Shown piece by piece: positions 18,025 through 27,509 of a stretch of 64,000 bases of DNA; the first letter of the stretch is position 1, and each line of letters starts with the position of its first letter. The position numbers were made by a program, and so were the translations under genes. The notes below the pieces were generated by a model. The model did not search any database. It had not been told where the DNA came from and was given only the letters and a program-made list of their open reading frames with translations. The stretch comes from Thiomicrorhabdus aquaedulcis. GTDB lineage: Bacteria > Pseudomonadota > Gammaproteobacteria > Thiomicrospirales > Thiomicrospiraceae. Location of the stretch: contig NZ_AP018722.1 of the NCBI RefSeq assembly GCF_004001325.1, positions 1,612,001 to 1,676,000 of the forward strand, written 5' to 3'.

Positions 18025-19416
18025 TTAAGGCGCAATGACACGCTGCGTTTGCGTTAATAAACTACGCAATTGTTGGGCAAGAGCATCGGGCACTTGTGTC
18101 CAATCAAATTGCCAACGCCAATTACCCCCGGCCACACCGGGCACATTCATACGGTGTTCTGAGTTAAGCATTAAAAAATCTTGCATGGGCACAATCACCC
18201 TTTGAGCCACGGTATTTAACGCAGCCGCCACCAATGGCCACGGCATTAAACTGGGCAGTCCTGCTTGCTCCAATTGGTGAGCCACATTGGGCATAAGCTG
18301 TTGCACTATCCATGATTGTGCCGACTCATCAAGACTGTTAAACCATCCTAATGAGGTGTCATTGTCATGGGTACCAGTATAAGTCACCGAATTTTCGACC
18401 TGCTCGTGCAACGAATGGGGATTGTCTGGCAAACCATTAAAACCAAATTGCAACACCGACATACCCGGCAGTTGATATTGATTTTTTAACGCCACCACGC
18501 CAGGCGTGATAATACCCAAATCTTCGGCCACCAAAGGCAATAGCGGACATTCGGCTTGCAATGCGGCCAATAAAGCCTCGCCTGGTGTAGCAACCCATTG
18601 TCCATTTATGGCTGTTTCTTCGTGTGCTGCAATTTCCCAGGCCGCTTCAAAGCCTCTAAAATGATCAATACGAACCAAATCAAACTGCTCTAATGCTTGG
18701 CTAACACGTTGACGCCACCACGCAAAGTTATCTTGCAACATCACATCCCAATTGTAATGCGGGTTTCCCCAGCGTTGACCGGTTTCAGAGAAGTAGTCTG
18801 GCGGTACGCCGGTTACTACGGTTGGGTTTAAATTGGCATCAAGCTTAAACTGTCCAGGATTAGCCCAAACGTCGGCACTGTCGTAAGCTACAAAAATAGG
18901 CATGTCCCCAAACAATTCAATGCCTTTTTGATTGGCATCGGCCTTAAACTTTTGCCAAATCAGCGACATTACAAATTGTTGTTTTTTAAACTCCAACAAC
19001 TCGCTGGCGTGTTTATTAGAAAACGCTTGCAATGCAGATAAATCGCGAATTTTAAGCGCATGAGGCCATTCTCGCCAAGCCATTTTATTGTGTTGCAACC
19101 GAATGGTCATAAACATCGCATAATCTTCGAGCCAGTGTGGTGGGTGATTTAGATAGTGTATAAACGCTTCTTCATCCATCCAACGTAACCAATCATCGGG
19201 CAATAAAGCGGGGTTTAAGGCAAAAGCCGATACCGCTTGATACGGTGATAAATCATCGTGAGTTTGAGTTAATGGGAGCATTTGCCAAATAGACAAGCCC
19301 GCTTGCGCCATCCAATCTAAAAAGCGCCAGGCCTGGTCATTTAACTGTCCAGGCCTGCCTTCTGTATTGGGTAAGGATGTGGGGTGTAACAGCACGCCAG
19401 CTTGTTTTTTATTCAC
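18025..19416 (-). CDS. malQ: 4-alpha-glucanotransferase (amylomaltase)
   Basis: A 463-residue GH77 enzyme that disproportionates maltodextrins. The N-terminus has the family start GVLLHPTSLPNTEGRPGQLN. Catalytic regions are VRIDHFRGFEAAWEI (nucleophile Asp), LPLVAEDLGIITPGV (acid Glu) and YTGTHDNDTSLGW (third Asp). The length fits the short amylomaltase type rather than the 690-residue E. coli form. A 159-bp hairpin element lies 60 bases upstream of its start. Together with the GH57 enzyme it would remodel linear chains for glgP. Confidence 0.94.
   Translation of the reverse strand: MNKKQAGVLLHPTSLPNTEGRPGQLNDQAWRFLDWMAQAGLSIWQMLPLTQTHDDLSPYQAVSAFALNPALLPDDWLRWMDEEAFIHYLNHPPHWLEDYAMFMTIRLQHNKMAWREWPHALKIRDLSALQAFSNKHASELLEFKKQQFVMSLIWQKFKADANQKGIELFGDMPIFVAYDSADVWANPGQFKLDANLNPTVVTGVPPDYFSETGQRWGNPHYNWDVMLQDNFAWWRQRVSQALEQFDLVRIDHFRGFEAAWEIAAHEETAINGQWVATPGEALLAALQAECPLLPLVAEDLGIITPGVVALKNQYQLPGMSVLQFGFNGLPDNPHSLHEQVENSVTYTGTHDNDTSLGWFNSLDESAQSWIVQQLMPNVAHQLEQAGLPSLMPWPLVAAALNTVAQRVIVPMQDFLMLNSEHRMNVPGVAGGNWRWQFDWTQVPDALAQQLRSLLTQTQRVIAP
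19326..19337. repeat. Palindrome variant (one mismatch) inside malQ
   Basis: GCCAGGCCTGGT; read as DQAWR. A weaker copy, TCCAGGCCTGCC (9 of 12), follows at 19348-19359. Confidence 0.75.
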
Positions 19417-19475
19417 AATATTTTCTCAATATGAGTTGAAGAACAACCTAAAATAACTTTATAAAAATACTTTAT

Positions 19476-19634
19476 GAGACCTTTGCACGAGTGGATGTAC
19501 GGCCAAAAATGGTTAAAATTTTCCTGATTTTCGTTGAAAAACTTGCGAATAGCCAGCTATTCACTGCGTTTCCCGCCTCAATCAGGTAAATTTTTCCTCA
19601 TTTTTTTCTCGCACCCCACTCGTGCAAAGGTCTC
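19476..19634. mobile_element. Hairpin MITE-like element, copy 2 (159 bp)
   Basis: Same inverted ends and GAATAGCCAGCTATTC centre as copy 1, in the same orientation. It is flanked by TTTAT on both sides, a clear 5-bp target duplication. It occupies about half of the 341-base gap upstream of malQ; the rest, to 19757, is A/T-rich with nothing I can name. Confidence 0.9.
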
Positions 19635-19757
19635 TTTATAAAACTAATTTATAAAAAAGTTTAAAAACAGTTTAAAACATTAAGTTATATAAGCATCCAT
19701 TTAAGATTAGGTGTACGCTAATAGGTAAACCAAGTTATAAAGATGCCGCTGGCTGTC

Positions 19758-21475
19758 TTAATTACGGCGCATAGTGCCGGCATTTTCCATGTCGCCACCC
19801 CCATAAGAGATGGCCACCGCCAAGTTTTCAGGTACAGCCACATTCAACATTTGATACAACCGAGTTAAATGGCGACGGTACAAATGATCGAAATCACGCA
19901 CACTGCCCGATGGATTGTACCCACCAAACCACCAAAACCAATCAGAACCCTCACACACGGCCAATTGAGTAGTAGCCTGTTTAACCTCATTAGGCGTCAG
20001 ACTGCCTAAAGCCATGACCGTATCAAAAGCGTATTTAGCCTCTACCAATAAGTCCCAGCCTCGATTCTTATCGGCCTCACCAATCCACGTCGAAAACGAA
20101 CCGTACACCCAACTTCCTGCTTTTAACACAGGTAAATGACGCACCACCGCACCTTGGTCTAAAGCATCCGCAAAAGTGGTCATTTGAATGCGTGGATGCT
20201 GACTGAGTTTCTCATACATTTTGCTTAAAAACAGATGTGCGTTATCGGGGTAGTATTCCCATGCATTTTCACCGTCTAAAATGACACTGACCACGTGCTC
20301 CTCCACATCATCGCCTAAAAAGTTAGCAATGTTTTCCATGTGTTGTGCAAAATCGTTAGCGGCATCTTGCGGGTTCCAATCTTTATATTGAAAACCCACC
20401 ATATCCGACAGCCCATCGTCTCTAAAAAACATGGCACAATCTTGCGAGCCTTGCTGCAAAGGCTGATATAAGGCTCGCTTGCTGTGTATGTCGTGCTCAT
20501 TTAAGTGCGAAGCTTCGCATGAATGACGCCATACCCCTTCTCCCGATGCCGTCCAACGAATATCAAACTCGTCCAGCAATCCCACTGCGGCACTGCTGAC
20601 AGCACCTTCTGACAGCCAAACCCCTTTAGGGCGCGTAGCAAAATAATGTTCATAAACCTCTATGCCATGTTGCATATGCCATTTAGCGCGTTCATATCCG
20701 TCCGGATACCCTGAGTATAAAGGCGCTGGAGCATTAGGTAAGGCGTCTTTCATGCTCGCAAAATCAATGAGCAAAGGCATAATGGGATGACCGTAAGGGG
20801 TCATTGAAATCTCAATTTGATCACGTTCTTTTAATGCGCGGTAACGAGGAATAATACTGGCCACTGCATCGGTCATTATCTCCATTAAAATACATTGATC
20901 TTCTTTAGTATAATGATTTTTTTTGGCCATGAGCTTGTTCACTCTAGGGTCACAGTGACGCAAACTTACGCCCATCCACGCTAAATGATACCAAACTAAC
21001 AAGTCCACAAAAAATTGCGTATTTAGGTAGCTAATGCACGCATTATCGACACTTAAAGGTGGTTTATGACACTGAACCATCTCAACCAATTCTTTAAAAT
21101 GCGGAAATACATTTATCATAGTGGGCGCGTAAGCACGTTGACACGCCATAACAATCTCAGCGCGTAAACTTGGTTCGCTAGGAATTGGTTGCGCGCCAGA
21201 CACTAGATTGAGTAAAGGGTCTTGCATCATTTTTCCACTGACTAACCAGGCCTGCATTTGTTGCTGATAATCGTCTAATTGCTCAAGCAGCACCGGGGCA
21301 AAATTAACGACCACTCTAGCCTCCGGACAATTTTCAAGATGCCAAGCCATGTCGGCGTAATCTTTAATGGCGTGTAAATACACCCAAGGCAGACGATACA
21401 AACCGTCTAAGCCATCACGATAATGAGGTTGGTGCATGTGCCAACACAGTACGACTTTTATTTTTTTGTTGTCAT
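19758..21475 (-). CDS. GH57 glycoside hydrolase (alpha-amylase/glucanotransferase type), one-base frameshift near its start
   Basis: A family 57 retaining alpha-glucan enzyme. It shows WHMHQPHYRDGLDGLYRLPWVYLHAIKDY at the N-terminus, the nucleophile Glu in GVWLSEGAVSSAA and the acid Asp in VVSVILDGENAWEYYPD. The frame as given has no ATG start; its only upstream start is a GTG inside the neighbouring hairpin element. An ATG at 21475 with a good AAGGGA ribosome-binding site is out of frame, but adding one A to the A7 run (21461-21467) yields MTTKKIKVVLCWHMHQPHY, a normal N-terminus. I therefore set the start at 21475 and read about 572 residues. Substrate specificity within GH57 is not settled. 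Confidence 0.85.
21245..21256. repeat. Palindrome variant (two mismatches) inside the GH57 gene
   Basis: ACCAGGCCTGCA; read as MQAWLV. Confidence 0.5.
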
Positions 21476-21505
21476 GTCGATTCTTATTTCCCTTTAAAGC
21501 TATCT

Positions 21506-21664
21506 GAGATCTTTGCACGAGTCAGGTGCGAAAGAAAAATGAGGAAAAATCTGCCTGATTGCGGCGGAAAATGCAGTGAATAGCTGGCTATTCGCAAGTT
21601 TTTCAACAAAAATCAGGTGAATTTTAACCATTTTTATTCGTGCATTGACTCGTGCAAAGGTCTC
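21506..21664. mobile_element. Hairpin MITE-like element, copy 3 (159 bp)
   Basis: Opposite orientation to copies 1 and 2, with one change in the left end (GAGATC). Flanked by TATCT on both sides. It ends 31 bases upstream of the GH57 start codon proposed here. Confidence 0.9.
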
Positions 21665-21694
21665 TATCTAAACCACTTAAAACATTAAGACTGC

Positions 21695-22966
21695 TTAACG
21701 CAATGTATGCAACTTTTGCCCCATCATATCTGGGGTTACCAAAACAATACCGCTTTCTGGTTCAACGTAAAACCGTTTGGCGTCTTCAATAGGGTCTTCA
21801 CCGATAATGGTGTTTTCAGGTATTTTGGTGCCTTTGTCAATTACCGCGTTTTGAATACGACAATTACGCCCCACCTCAACGCGCGGCAGCAACACCGAAT
21901 CTTTAATAAGAGAATAACTGTGCACCCGCGAACCGCTTGAAATCACTGAACGCTTAATACGCGCGCCCGAAATAATGCAACCGCCTGCCACTAAAGAGTC
22001 AATGGCTTCACCACGACGTCCTTCGTCATCGAAGGTAAATTTAGCCGGAGGCATTTGTGCTTGATAGGTCCAAATAGGCCATTCACGATCGTACAAGTTT
22101 AACTCAGGTTCAATCGAGCACAGGTCAAGATTGGCTTTCCAAAACGACTCAATAGTACCCACATCACGCCAATAAACTGGATCACCTTTGTCGTCAACAA
22201 ACGGATAAGCTTGCACTTTATGGTCGGCAATCACTGAGGGGATAATGTCTTTGCCAAAATCGTGTGACGAATTTGGGTTATCGCTGTCTTCAATTAATTT
22301 TTGATACAAAAACTCGGTCGAAAAAATATAAATTCCCATCGACGCCAACGCTTTGTCTGGCTTACCAGGCATGGCTTCTGGATCGGCCGGTTTTTCAGTG
22401 AACTTGGTAATTTTTAGCGTTTCATCGACCGACATAACTCCAAAACCAGTCGCTTCCATGCGCGGCACTTCAATGCAACCAATCGTTACATCTGCGCCCG
22501 AGTTGGCGTGGTCAAATAGCATTTTGCTGTAGTCCATCGAATAAATATGATCGCCCCCCAGCACCATCACAAATTTAGGCGTGTGACGTCGCATGATGTC
22601 AAGGTTTTGATACAGTGCATCAGCAGTGCCTTTATACCAATCTTTGTCCACTCGCTGTTGCGCGGGAAGCAGTTCAACAAACTCACCTACCTCGTAACGC
22701 ATAAAACTCCACGCACGTTGCACATGACGTATTAGTGAATGCGATTTGTATTGGGTTAACACACCAATTTTACGAATTCCAGAGTTAACGCAGTTAGACA
22801 ATACAAAATCAATAATGCGGTATTTGCCTCCAAACGGCACGGCAGGTTTTGCACGCCAGCGGGTTAAATCTTTTAAACGACTGCCTTCACCACCGGCCAA
22901 CACCAAGGCTAAGGTTTTACGAGTTAACTTAGTGGCTGATTTTGTTTCCATATAATATTTCATCAC
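21695..22966 (-). CDS. glgC: Glucose-1-phosphate adenylyltransferase
   Basis: Makes ADP-glucose, the committed step of glycogen synthesis. The N-terminal nucleotidyltransferase domain has [38 protein letters not shown] and [13 protein letters not shown]. After residue 290 a left-handed beta-helix follows with [22 protein letters not shown]. At 423 residues it has the usual length. Two in-frame ATGs (22966, 22963) follow a GAGAGGA ribosome-binding site. Enzymes of this family are allosterically controlled by glycolytic intermediates and AMP. It lies 147 bases after glk, with a palindrome copy in the spacer. Confidence 0.96.
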   Translation of the reverse strand: MMKYYMETKSATKLTRKTLALVLAGGEGSRLKDLTRWRAKPAVPFGGKYRIIDFVLSNCVNSGIRKIGVLTQYKSHSLIRHVQRAWSFMRYEVGEFVELLPAQQRVDKDWYKGTADALYQNLDIMRRHTPKFVMVLGGDHIYSMDYSKMLFDHANSGADVTIGCIEVPRMEATGFGVMSVDETLKITKFTEKPADPEAMPGKPDKALASMGIYIFSTEFLYQKLIEDSDNPNSSHDFGKDIIPSVIADHKVQAYPFVDDKGDPVYWRDVGTIESFWKANLDLCSIEPELNLYDREWPIWTYQAQMPPAKFTFDDEGRRGEAIDSLVAGGCIISGARIKRSVISSGSRVHSYSLIKDSVLLPRVEVGRNCRIQNAVIDKGTKIPENTIIGEDPIEDAKRFYVEPESGIVLVTPDMMGQKLHTLR

Positions 22967-23079
22967 GCATCCTCTCTTATTGTTTTGTAGACGTAAAGTT
23001 TGTCACTATTTAAAACAAATTGGCTTTTTTAGAAGCGTTTGTTAAACGCAACCCCTAATTTTCTTGATTTAAATCAACT

Positions 23080-23091
23080 ACCAGGCCTGGT
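23080..23091. repeat. Palindrome ACCAGGCCTGGT (exact) between glk and glgC
   Basis: Exact copy in non-coding DNA, 23 bases past the glk stop codon. No T run follows, so it is not a terminator. Confidence 0.9.
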
Positions 23092-23113
23092 TAAATTTCA
23101 ATCAGTCCCGATT

Positions 23114-24280
23114 TCACAACGAATCCATAAAATTATGTTGCATTGCCCCGCGTAAACCCAAGCTGGCATCGGTGACTAAAAACACAGGCATTTTAGCTAT
23201 TACACCGGCCATACGGCCTTTTTCGAGCAAGGCTTGTTTAAAGTAAGGTTTTAACATCCAGTTCAACAATTTATCCGCAATGCCTCCGGCTAAATAAATT
23301 CCTTGTGGCGCGTGCCAAATTAAAGCCGCCGCACCTACAAACGCGCCGTAAATAGTCACAAATTCGGTCAAAGCTTTAATGGCCGTTGGGTCACCTTGCT
23401 CAGCCGCCGCATGAATTTGCGCCGCATTTAAACTGGGCTGCGCCGCCAAAAGAGCGGATGCCTGTAAATAGGCGGTCGTTTGAGTAATGCCAAAGGGCGT
23501 TAGTGGTTTTAACGTGTTTTTTTGTACGCTCAAAACACTTAAATCACCGGCTTCTATCACGGTATTTAACGAATAGGTAGGCGGACAATCAAACAATTTA
23601 AAGAACGTATAAAGCGTTTCTATACCTGGCCCCGATAAAACCCGCTCGTACGAAACGTGCTCCCAAGTTTGCCATAACCAATTTAACAAAAGTTGTTGCG
23701 TTTCAGAGATAGGGGCAAAATCAAAATGCCCACCTTCACAACTCACAGGTAAATAACGCGCCCCATCGTAAAAAATGGGTGCAAGACCTAAACCGGTACC
23801 TGCACCAATCACCAAACGATTGCCGGCCACTTTGCCGTTGGCGTGAGTGGGTATGTTAAAGGGTTGATACAAAGGCACCACATTTTCATCGGTAAGCGTT
23901 TGCACCCCTAATGCCGCCGCGTAAAAATCGTTTACAAAACAAACAGATTGGATAAAACAGGCTTTTTCAATGGCATCAGCGTCTACCTCCCAGGGCAAGT
24001 TGGTTAACTTAACCTTGCGCCCACTGACTGGACCGGGCAACCCAAAGCAAGCCCGCTCAACCAGGATTTCTTTAGTTTTAAATGACAATTTAGCGCAAGA
24101 TTCACTGGACTGCATGGACAGAAAATGAGATAAAAAATCACTCACAATACTTTCTAAAGAGTTAAAGTCTTTGCATAAATAATGCTGCTTGGCCAACACA
24201 ATGGTATCTGAAGACGATCGTACTTCAATCAATTGTAACAACGCTTTAGTGCCACCAATATCGCCTGCCAAAAATAACAT
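23114..24280 (-). CDS. glk: Glucokinase
   Basis: A ROK-independent bacterial glucokinase (Glk family) that phosphorylates glucose with ATP. The N-terminal phosphate loop is LFLAGDIGGTKALL; the sugar site shows LTNLPWEVDA and FVNDFYAAALG; ATP contacts are GAGTGLGLAPI and GIYLAGGIADK near residues 160 and 335. At 388 residues it exceeds E. coli Glk (321) by about 65, mainly from inserts at residues 25-70 and 205-260. It is first in the glycogen cluster and would feed glucose released by GH57/MalQ action back into metabolism. Confidence 0.92.
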   Translation of the reverse strand: MLFLAGDIGGTKALLQLIEVRSSSDTIVLAKQHYLCKDFNSLESIVSDFLSHFLSMQSSESCAKLSFKTKEILVERACFGLPGPVSGRKVKLTNLPWEVDADAIEKACFIQSVCFVNDFYAAALGVQTLTDENVVPLYQPFNIPTHANGKVAGNRLVIGAGTGLGLAPIFYDGARYLPVSCEGGHFDFAPISETQQLLLNWLWQTWEHVSYERVLSGPGIETLYTFFKLFDCPPTYSLNTVIEAGDLSVLSVQKNTLKPLTPFGITQTTAYLQASALLAAQPSLNAAQIHAAAEQGDPTAIKALTEFVTIYGAFVGAAALIWHAPQGIYLAGGIADKLLNWMLKPYFKQALLEKGRMAGVIAKMPVFLVTDASLGLRGAMQHNFMDSL

Positions 24281-24346
24281 TTATTACCCCATTATTGTCT
24301 ATCTAGGTTAGAGGACATTGGACGCTTAAAATTTTAGGCTAAATCG

Positions 24347-24909
24347 CTACCCGTAGATAGAATCAAGCCCCTCACAAATTAAATGGCTTAAAAAGCTATG
24401 CGCTTCTTGTGCCCGAGCTGTTTCGAGCGTATTTACCTTAAAACATATGTCGGCCAAACTGCTTAAAGCACTGTCAGCCCGGCCAGTCATGGCAACGGTT
24501 ACACACCCCAACTCTTTGGCGGCTTGCAACGCTTTAAGCACGTTAACGCTGTTGCCCGAGGTAGACAAACCAATCACCACGTCACCGGCTTTAGCCAACC
24601 CCATAATTTGCCTTGAAAACACCGTATCAAAACTAAAATCATTACTGTGAGCCGTTAAAATAGAACTGTCAGTGGTTAAGGCTAATGAAGCAATGGGTGC
24701 ACGATTTTTAACGTAACGCACCATAAGCTCGGCGGCCATGTGCTGCGCATCGGCGGCACTGCCACCGTTACCCAACCAAAGTACCTTGCCACCGTATTCA
24801 ACACTTTTTTAATTGCCAATACCACTTTACGCACATTATCGGACTGTTGCAAGACCGATTCAATGGCTTTTTGATGTTCTGCGTACGCATATTCAAAATC
24901 AATATTCAT
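24347..24909 (-). CDS. gmhA: Phosphoheptose isomerase, interrupted by a one-base frameshift
   Basis: Converts sedoheptulose-7-phosphate to D-glycero-D-manno-heptose-7-phosphate for the lipopolysaccharide core. The N-terminal part (ATG 24909, MNIDFEYAYAEHQKAIESVL to KKVLNT) and the SIS-domain part (LGNGGSAADAQHMAAELMV to FLSHLICEGLDS) are in different frames. One added G at 24792-24793 (plus-strand CC) gives KVLNTGGKVLWLGNGGSAAD and about 187 residues, near the 192 of E. coli GmhA. The Ser/Asp/His/Glu active-site motifs are intact. Its start overlaps the hldE stop by four bases (ATGA). Six similar defects in the window suggest a base-calling error. Confidence 0.88.
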
Positions 24910-26423
24910 GCTTTCGCATCCGTCGTAGTGCGTTGCTCTTGTTTTTTGGCGGCTGTAATCTTATCCACTAAACGAGTGGTCGAATACCCATCCCAAAAAG
25001 ACAATACCTCTACCTGCCCGCCGCTAGCCCAAACACATTGTGCACCAGCAATTTCGGCGGGCTTATAATCGCCACCTTTTACTAAAACATCAGGTTGCAG
25101 TTTACAAATAAGACGCTCAGGCGTGGGTTCGTTAAAGGCCACCACCCAATCAACACAACTCAACGCCGAAAGCAATTCCATACGTCCTTGCACGCCTACA
25201 ATCGGACGCGCATCCCCCTTTAAAATCTGCACCGACGCATCTGTGTTTACCGCGACAATTAAGCGATCACCCAACCCTGCGGCCTCGTTTAAATAACGCA
25301 CGTGGCCGCTGTGTAATAAATCAAAACAGCCGTTGGTCATCACCACGCGCTCACCATTGCGTTGCGCCATCTGCACCAAAGTCAATAACTCGTCTTCGTT
25401 CATGGCCACATAGCCCTTATGGCGCATAGAAGCTTTAATCGCCTGGTCTAACTCTGCTTTGGATACAGTCGATGTACCCACTTTACGCACAACAATGCTG
25501 GCCGCCTGATTGGCCAAATGCGTGGCACTTTGCAAACTCATACCACTTGCAAACCCTACCGCTAAAGCGGCGATGACAGTATCGCCAGCGCCAGTCACAT
25601 CAAACACTTCTTGCGCTTGGCTGCTCAGTAAGTACGGCGCATCATTACGTGTCACCAGCGCCATACCGTGTTCGCTACGTGTCACTAACAATGCCTCTAA
25701 ATCTAAGCGTTGCATAAGCTCATTGGCCGCGCTTACCAGCGTTTGGCTGTTTACCGCATGTCCCACCACCGCTTCAAATTCACTTTGATTGGGCTTGATT
25801 AGACTCGCGCCGCGATATCGTTCAAACGCCAAGCCTTTGGGATCAACCAGCACAGGTACATTGGCCTGCTTGGCGCTAGCAATCATCTGTTCTACAAACT
25901 GCAAGCTGCCTTTGGCGTAATCCGAGACCACCAGCACATCATAGTGCGCTACGTGCTCAGCCACTTTAAGCGCCAAGGCTTGCGCGGCCACTTCAGGCAC
26001 CGTAGTTTCAAAATCCATTCTAATTAATTGCTGATGATGGCTCAAAACACGTAATTTACAAATAGTGCCACTGGGTGACAACACCCAACCACACTCGACT
26101 TGAGCCGACTGCATCAACTCATTTAACTGAACACCATACTGATCCAGCGCAGGTTGAATGCCTTGTTGATTTTCAGTTATACCCGTTGAAACGTCTTGCC
26201 CAATCACGCCTAACAAGTGCGCCTTAGCACCAAGAGACATAATGTTCATGGCCACATTGGCGGCTCCTCCGGCACGAACTTCTTGAGTGTGAACGTTTAC
26301 AACGGGCACAGGTGCCTCTGGCGAAATACGCCCGGCACGTCCCGACCAATATTGGTCGAGCATGACATCGCCCACCACCAAAACTTTTACCTGAGAAAAA
26401 TCGTGCGTTCCATCTTTAACCAT
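24906..26423 (-). CDS. hldE: Bifunctional heptose-7-phosphate kinase/heptose-1-phosphate adenylyltransferase
   Basis: A two-domain 505-residue enzyme of ADP-heptose synthesis. The N-terminal PfkB-type kinase (about 1-330) has GGAANVAMNIMSLGAKAHLLG and the catalytic loop VTGAGDTVIAALAVGFASG. The C-terminal cytidylyltransferase-fold domain (about 360-500) has VMTNGCFDLLHSGHVRYLNEA with the HxGH motif and LVKGGDYKPAEIAG. Length and order match E. coli HldE (477). It is followed by gmhA in a four-base overlap, so two steps of the same pathway are coupled. It diverges from pagL across a 163-base spacer. Confidence 0.96.
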   Translation of the reverse strand: MVKDGTHDFSQVKVLVVGDVMLDQYWSGRAGRISPEAPVPVVNVHTQEVRAGGAANVAMNIMSLGAKAHLLGVIGQDVSTGITENQQGIQPALDQYGVQLNELMQSAQVECGWVLSPSGTICKLRVLSHHQQLIRMDFETTVPEVAAQALALKVAEHVAHYDVLVVSDYAKGSLQFVEQMIASAKQANVPVLVDPKGLAFERYRGASLIKPNQSEFEAVVGHAVNSQTLVSAANELMQRLDLEALLVTRSEHGMALVTRNDAPYLLSSQAQEVFDVTGAGDTVIAALAVGFASGMSLQSATHLANQAASIVVRKVGTSTVSKAELDQAIKASMRHKGYVAMNEDELLTLVQMAQRNGERVVMTNGCFDLLHSGHVRYLNEAAGLGDRLIVAVNTDASVQILKGDARPIVGVQGRMELLSALSCVDWVVAFNEPTPERLICKLQPDVLVKGGDYKPAEIAGAQCVWASGGQVEVLSFWDGYSTTRLVDKITAAKKQEQRTTTDAKA

Positions 26424-26586
26424 TAAATTTATCAGTCCCTAATAGATTGTCTAGGTGTTTAAAGCGGCTTTTGCCTTTTGTAGGCATGTTGCACGTTTAA
26501 ACCGCTTCAATTTTAAACGTGTAAATTTACAAAGCGTGTTAAATTTACATTAAAATGCGTGTCACAGTTTATCAGGAATCATAAAT

Positions 26587-27249
26587 ATGCGCAGTGTAAA
26601 AACCTTCCCAAAATACATTATGGTCACGGCTATTTTAGCCTCTTTCTCAGTAACAAGCCCCCACGCTTTTGCCGCTGACGCACAAAACGGCCCTATGTCA
26701 TTGGCGATTTTGGGAGCCTTAGGCTCATTAGGCTTTGCCTGCTACCAAGGCAAAGCGCCGTGCTCGTTGTCGCCCGGCATTAACACCGACCAGCTCACAT
26801 TCAGCTTAGACTTAGGCGAAGACAGCACCTTAAAACACGCCAGAATAGCCTTGGGTGCCAATTGGCAAGAAAAAATTTACGAGGCCAATAGCTGGGAAAT
26901 CGCAGGGCGTTGGGAGGTTAATTTAAACCATTGGGATTCAACCCTTAGCAACCCAGATCAAGACATCGGTTACATGATTGGCATCACGCCCGTGTTTCAT
27001 TATCAGCTTAAAAACAGAGCCATTACCCCGTTTATAGAAATGGGCGGTGGCCCACAATTATTAAGCAACGTGACGGTTGAAAATGAGTTTAAATCGACCC
27101 AATTTCAGTTTGGCAGTATTTTTGGTTTGGGCGTTAAAACGGCCGATTTTGAGGTGGGTTACCGCTATTTACACATCTCAAACGCCGGCATAGAAATGCC
27201 CAATCCCGGCACCGATTTTCACAACATTCACGTGGGTTATTATTTCTAA
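26587..27249 (+). CDS. pagL: Lipid A 3-O-deacylase, PagL-like
   Basis: An outer-membrane beta-barrel enzyme that removes the 3-position acyl chain of lipid A. A signal peptide spans about residues 1-29 (ending SPHAFA). The barrel shows alternating hydrophobic strands and ends in YYF, the aromatic C-terminus typical of outer-membrane proteins. The active-site motif is YRYLHISNAGIEMPNPGTDFH, with the His-Ser pair and the acidic residue of PagL. At 220 residues it is slightly longer than PagL of Pseudomonas. An AGGAATC ribosome-binding site lies upstream. It is placed among other lipopolysaccharide genes. Confidence 0.85.
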   Translation: MRSVKTFPKYIMVTAILASFSVTSPHAFAADAQNGPMSLAILGALGSLGFACYQGKAPCSLSPGINTDQLTFSLDLGEDSTLKHARIALGANWQEKIYEANSWEIAGRWEVNLNHWDSTLSNPDQDIGYMIGITPVFHYQLKNRAITPFIEMGGGPQLLSNVTVENEFKSTQFQFGSIFGLGVKTADFEVGYRYLHISNAGIEMPNPGTDFHNIHVGYYF

Positions 27250-27289
27250 CCACGGTTAATCCCATAAATTACACGCCAAGTTGATTAAT

Positions 27290-27475
27290 GAGACCTTTGC
27301 ACGAGAGGGGTACGAGAAAAAAATGAGGAAAAATTTACCTGATTCTTGGCTTTTCGCCAAGTTCTTCGTTTGAGGCGGGAAACGCAGTGAATAGCTGGCT
27401 ATTCACAAGTTTTCCAACGAAAAGCAGGAAAATTTTAACCATTTTTGGCCGTACATCCACTCGTGCAAAGGTCTC
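27290..27475. mobile_element. Hairpin MITE-like element, copy 4 (186 bp, with a 27-bp insertion)
   Basis: Orientation as copies 3 and 5. It differs from copy 5 by a 27-base insertion between GATT and GAGGCGGG that itself holds the small hairpin CTTGGCTTTTCGCCAAG. The flanks (TTAAT, AATGT) do not form a clean duplication. It ends 34 bases upstream of kdsD. Confidence 0.88.
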
Positions 27476-27509
27476 AATGTAACTTGCTAACAAAGAGTAA
27501 AACCACCGC

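Noticed and set aside
23080-23091. The ACCAGGCCTGGT palindrome as a transcription terminator
   Set aside because: Most copies lie inside genes and none of the intergenic ones is followed by a T run.
24682-24909. A separate 75-residue protein encoded at the start of gmhA
   Set aside because: Its first part is the GmhA N-terminus; after the frame break the sequence is meaningless.
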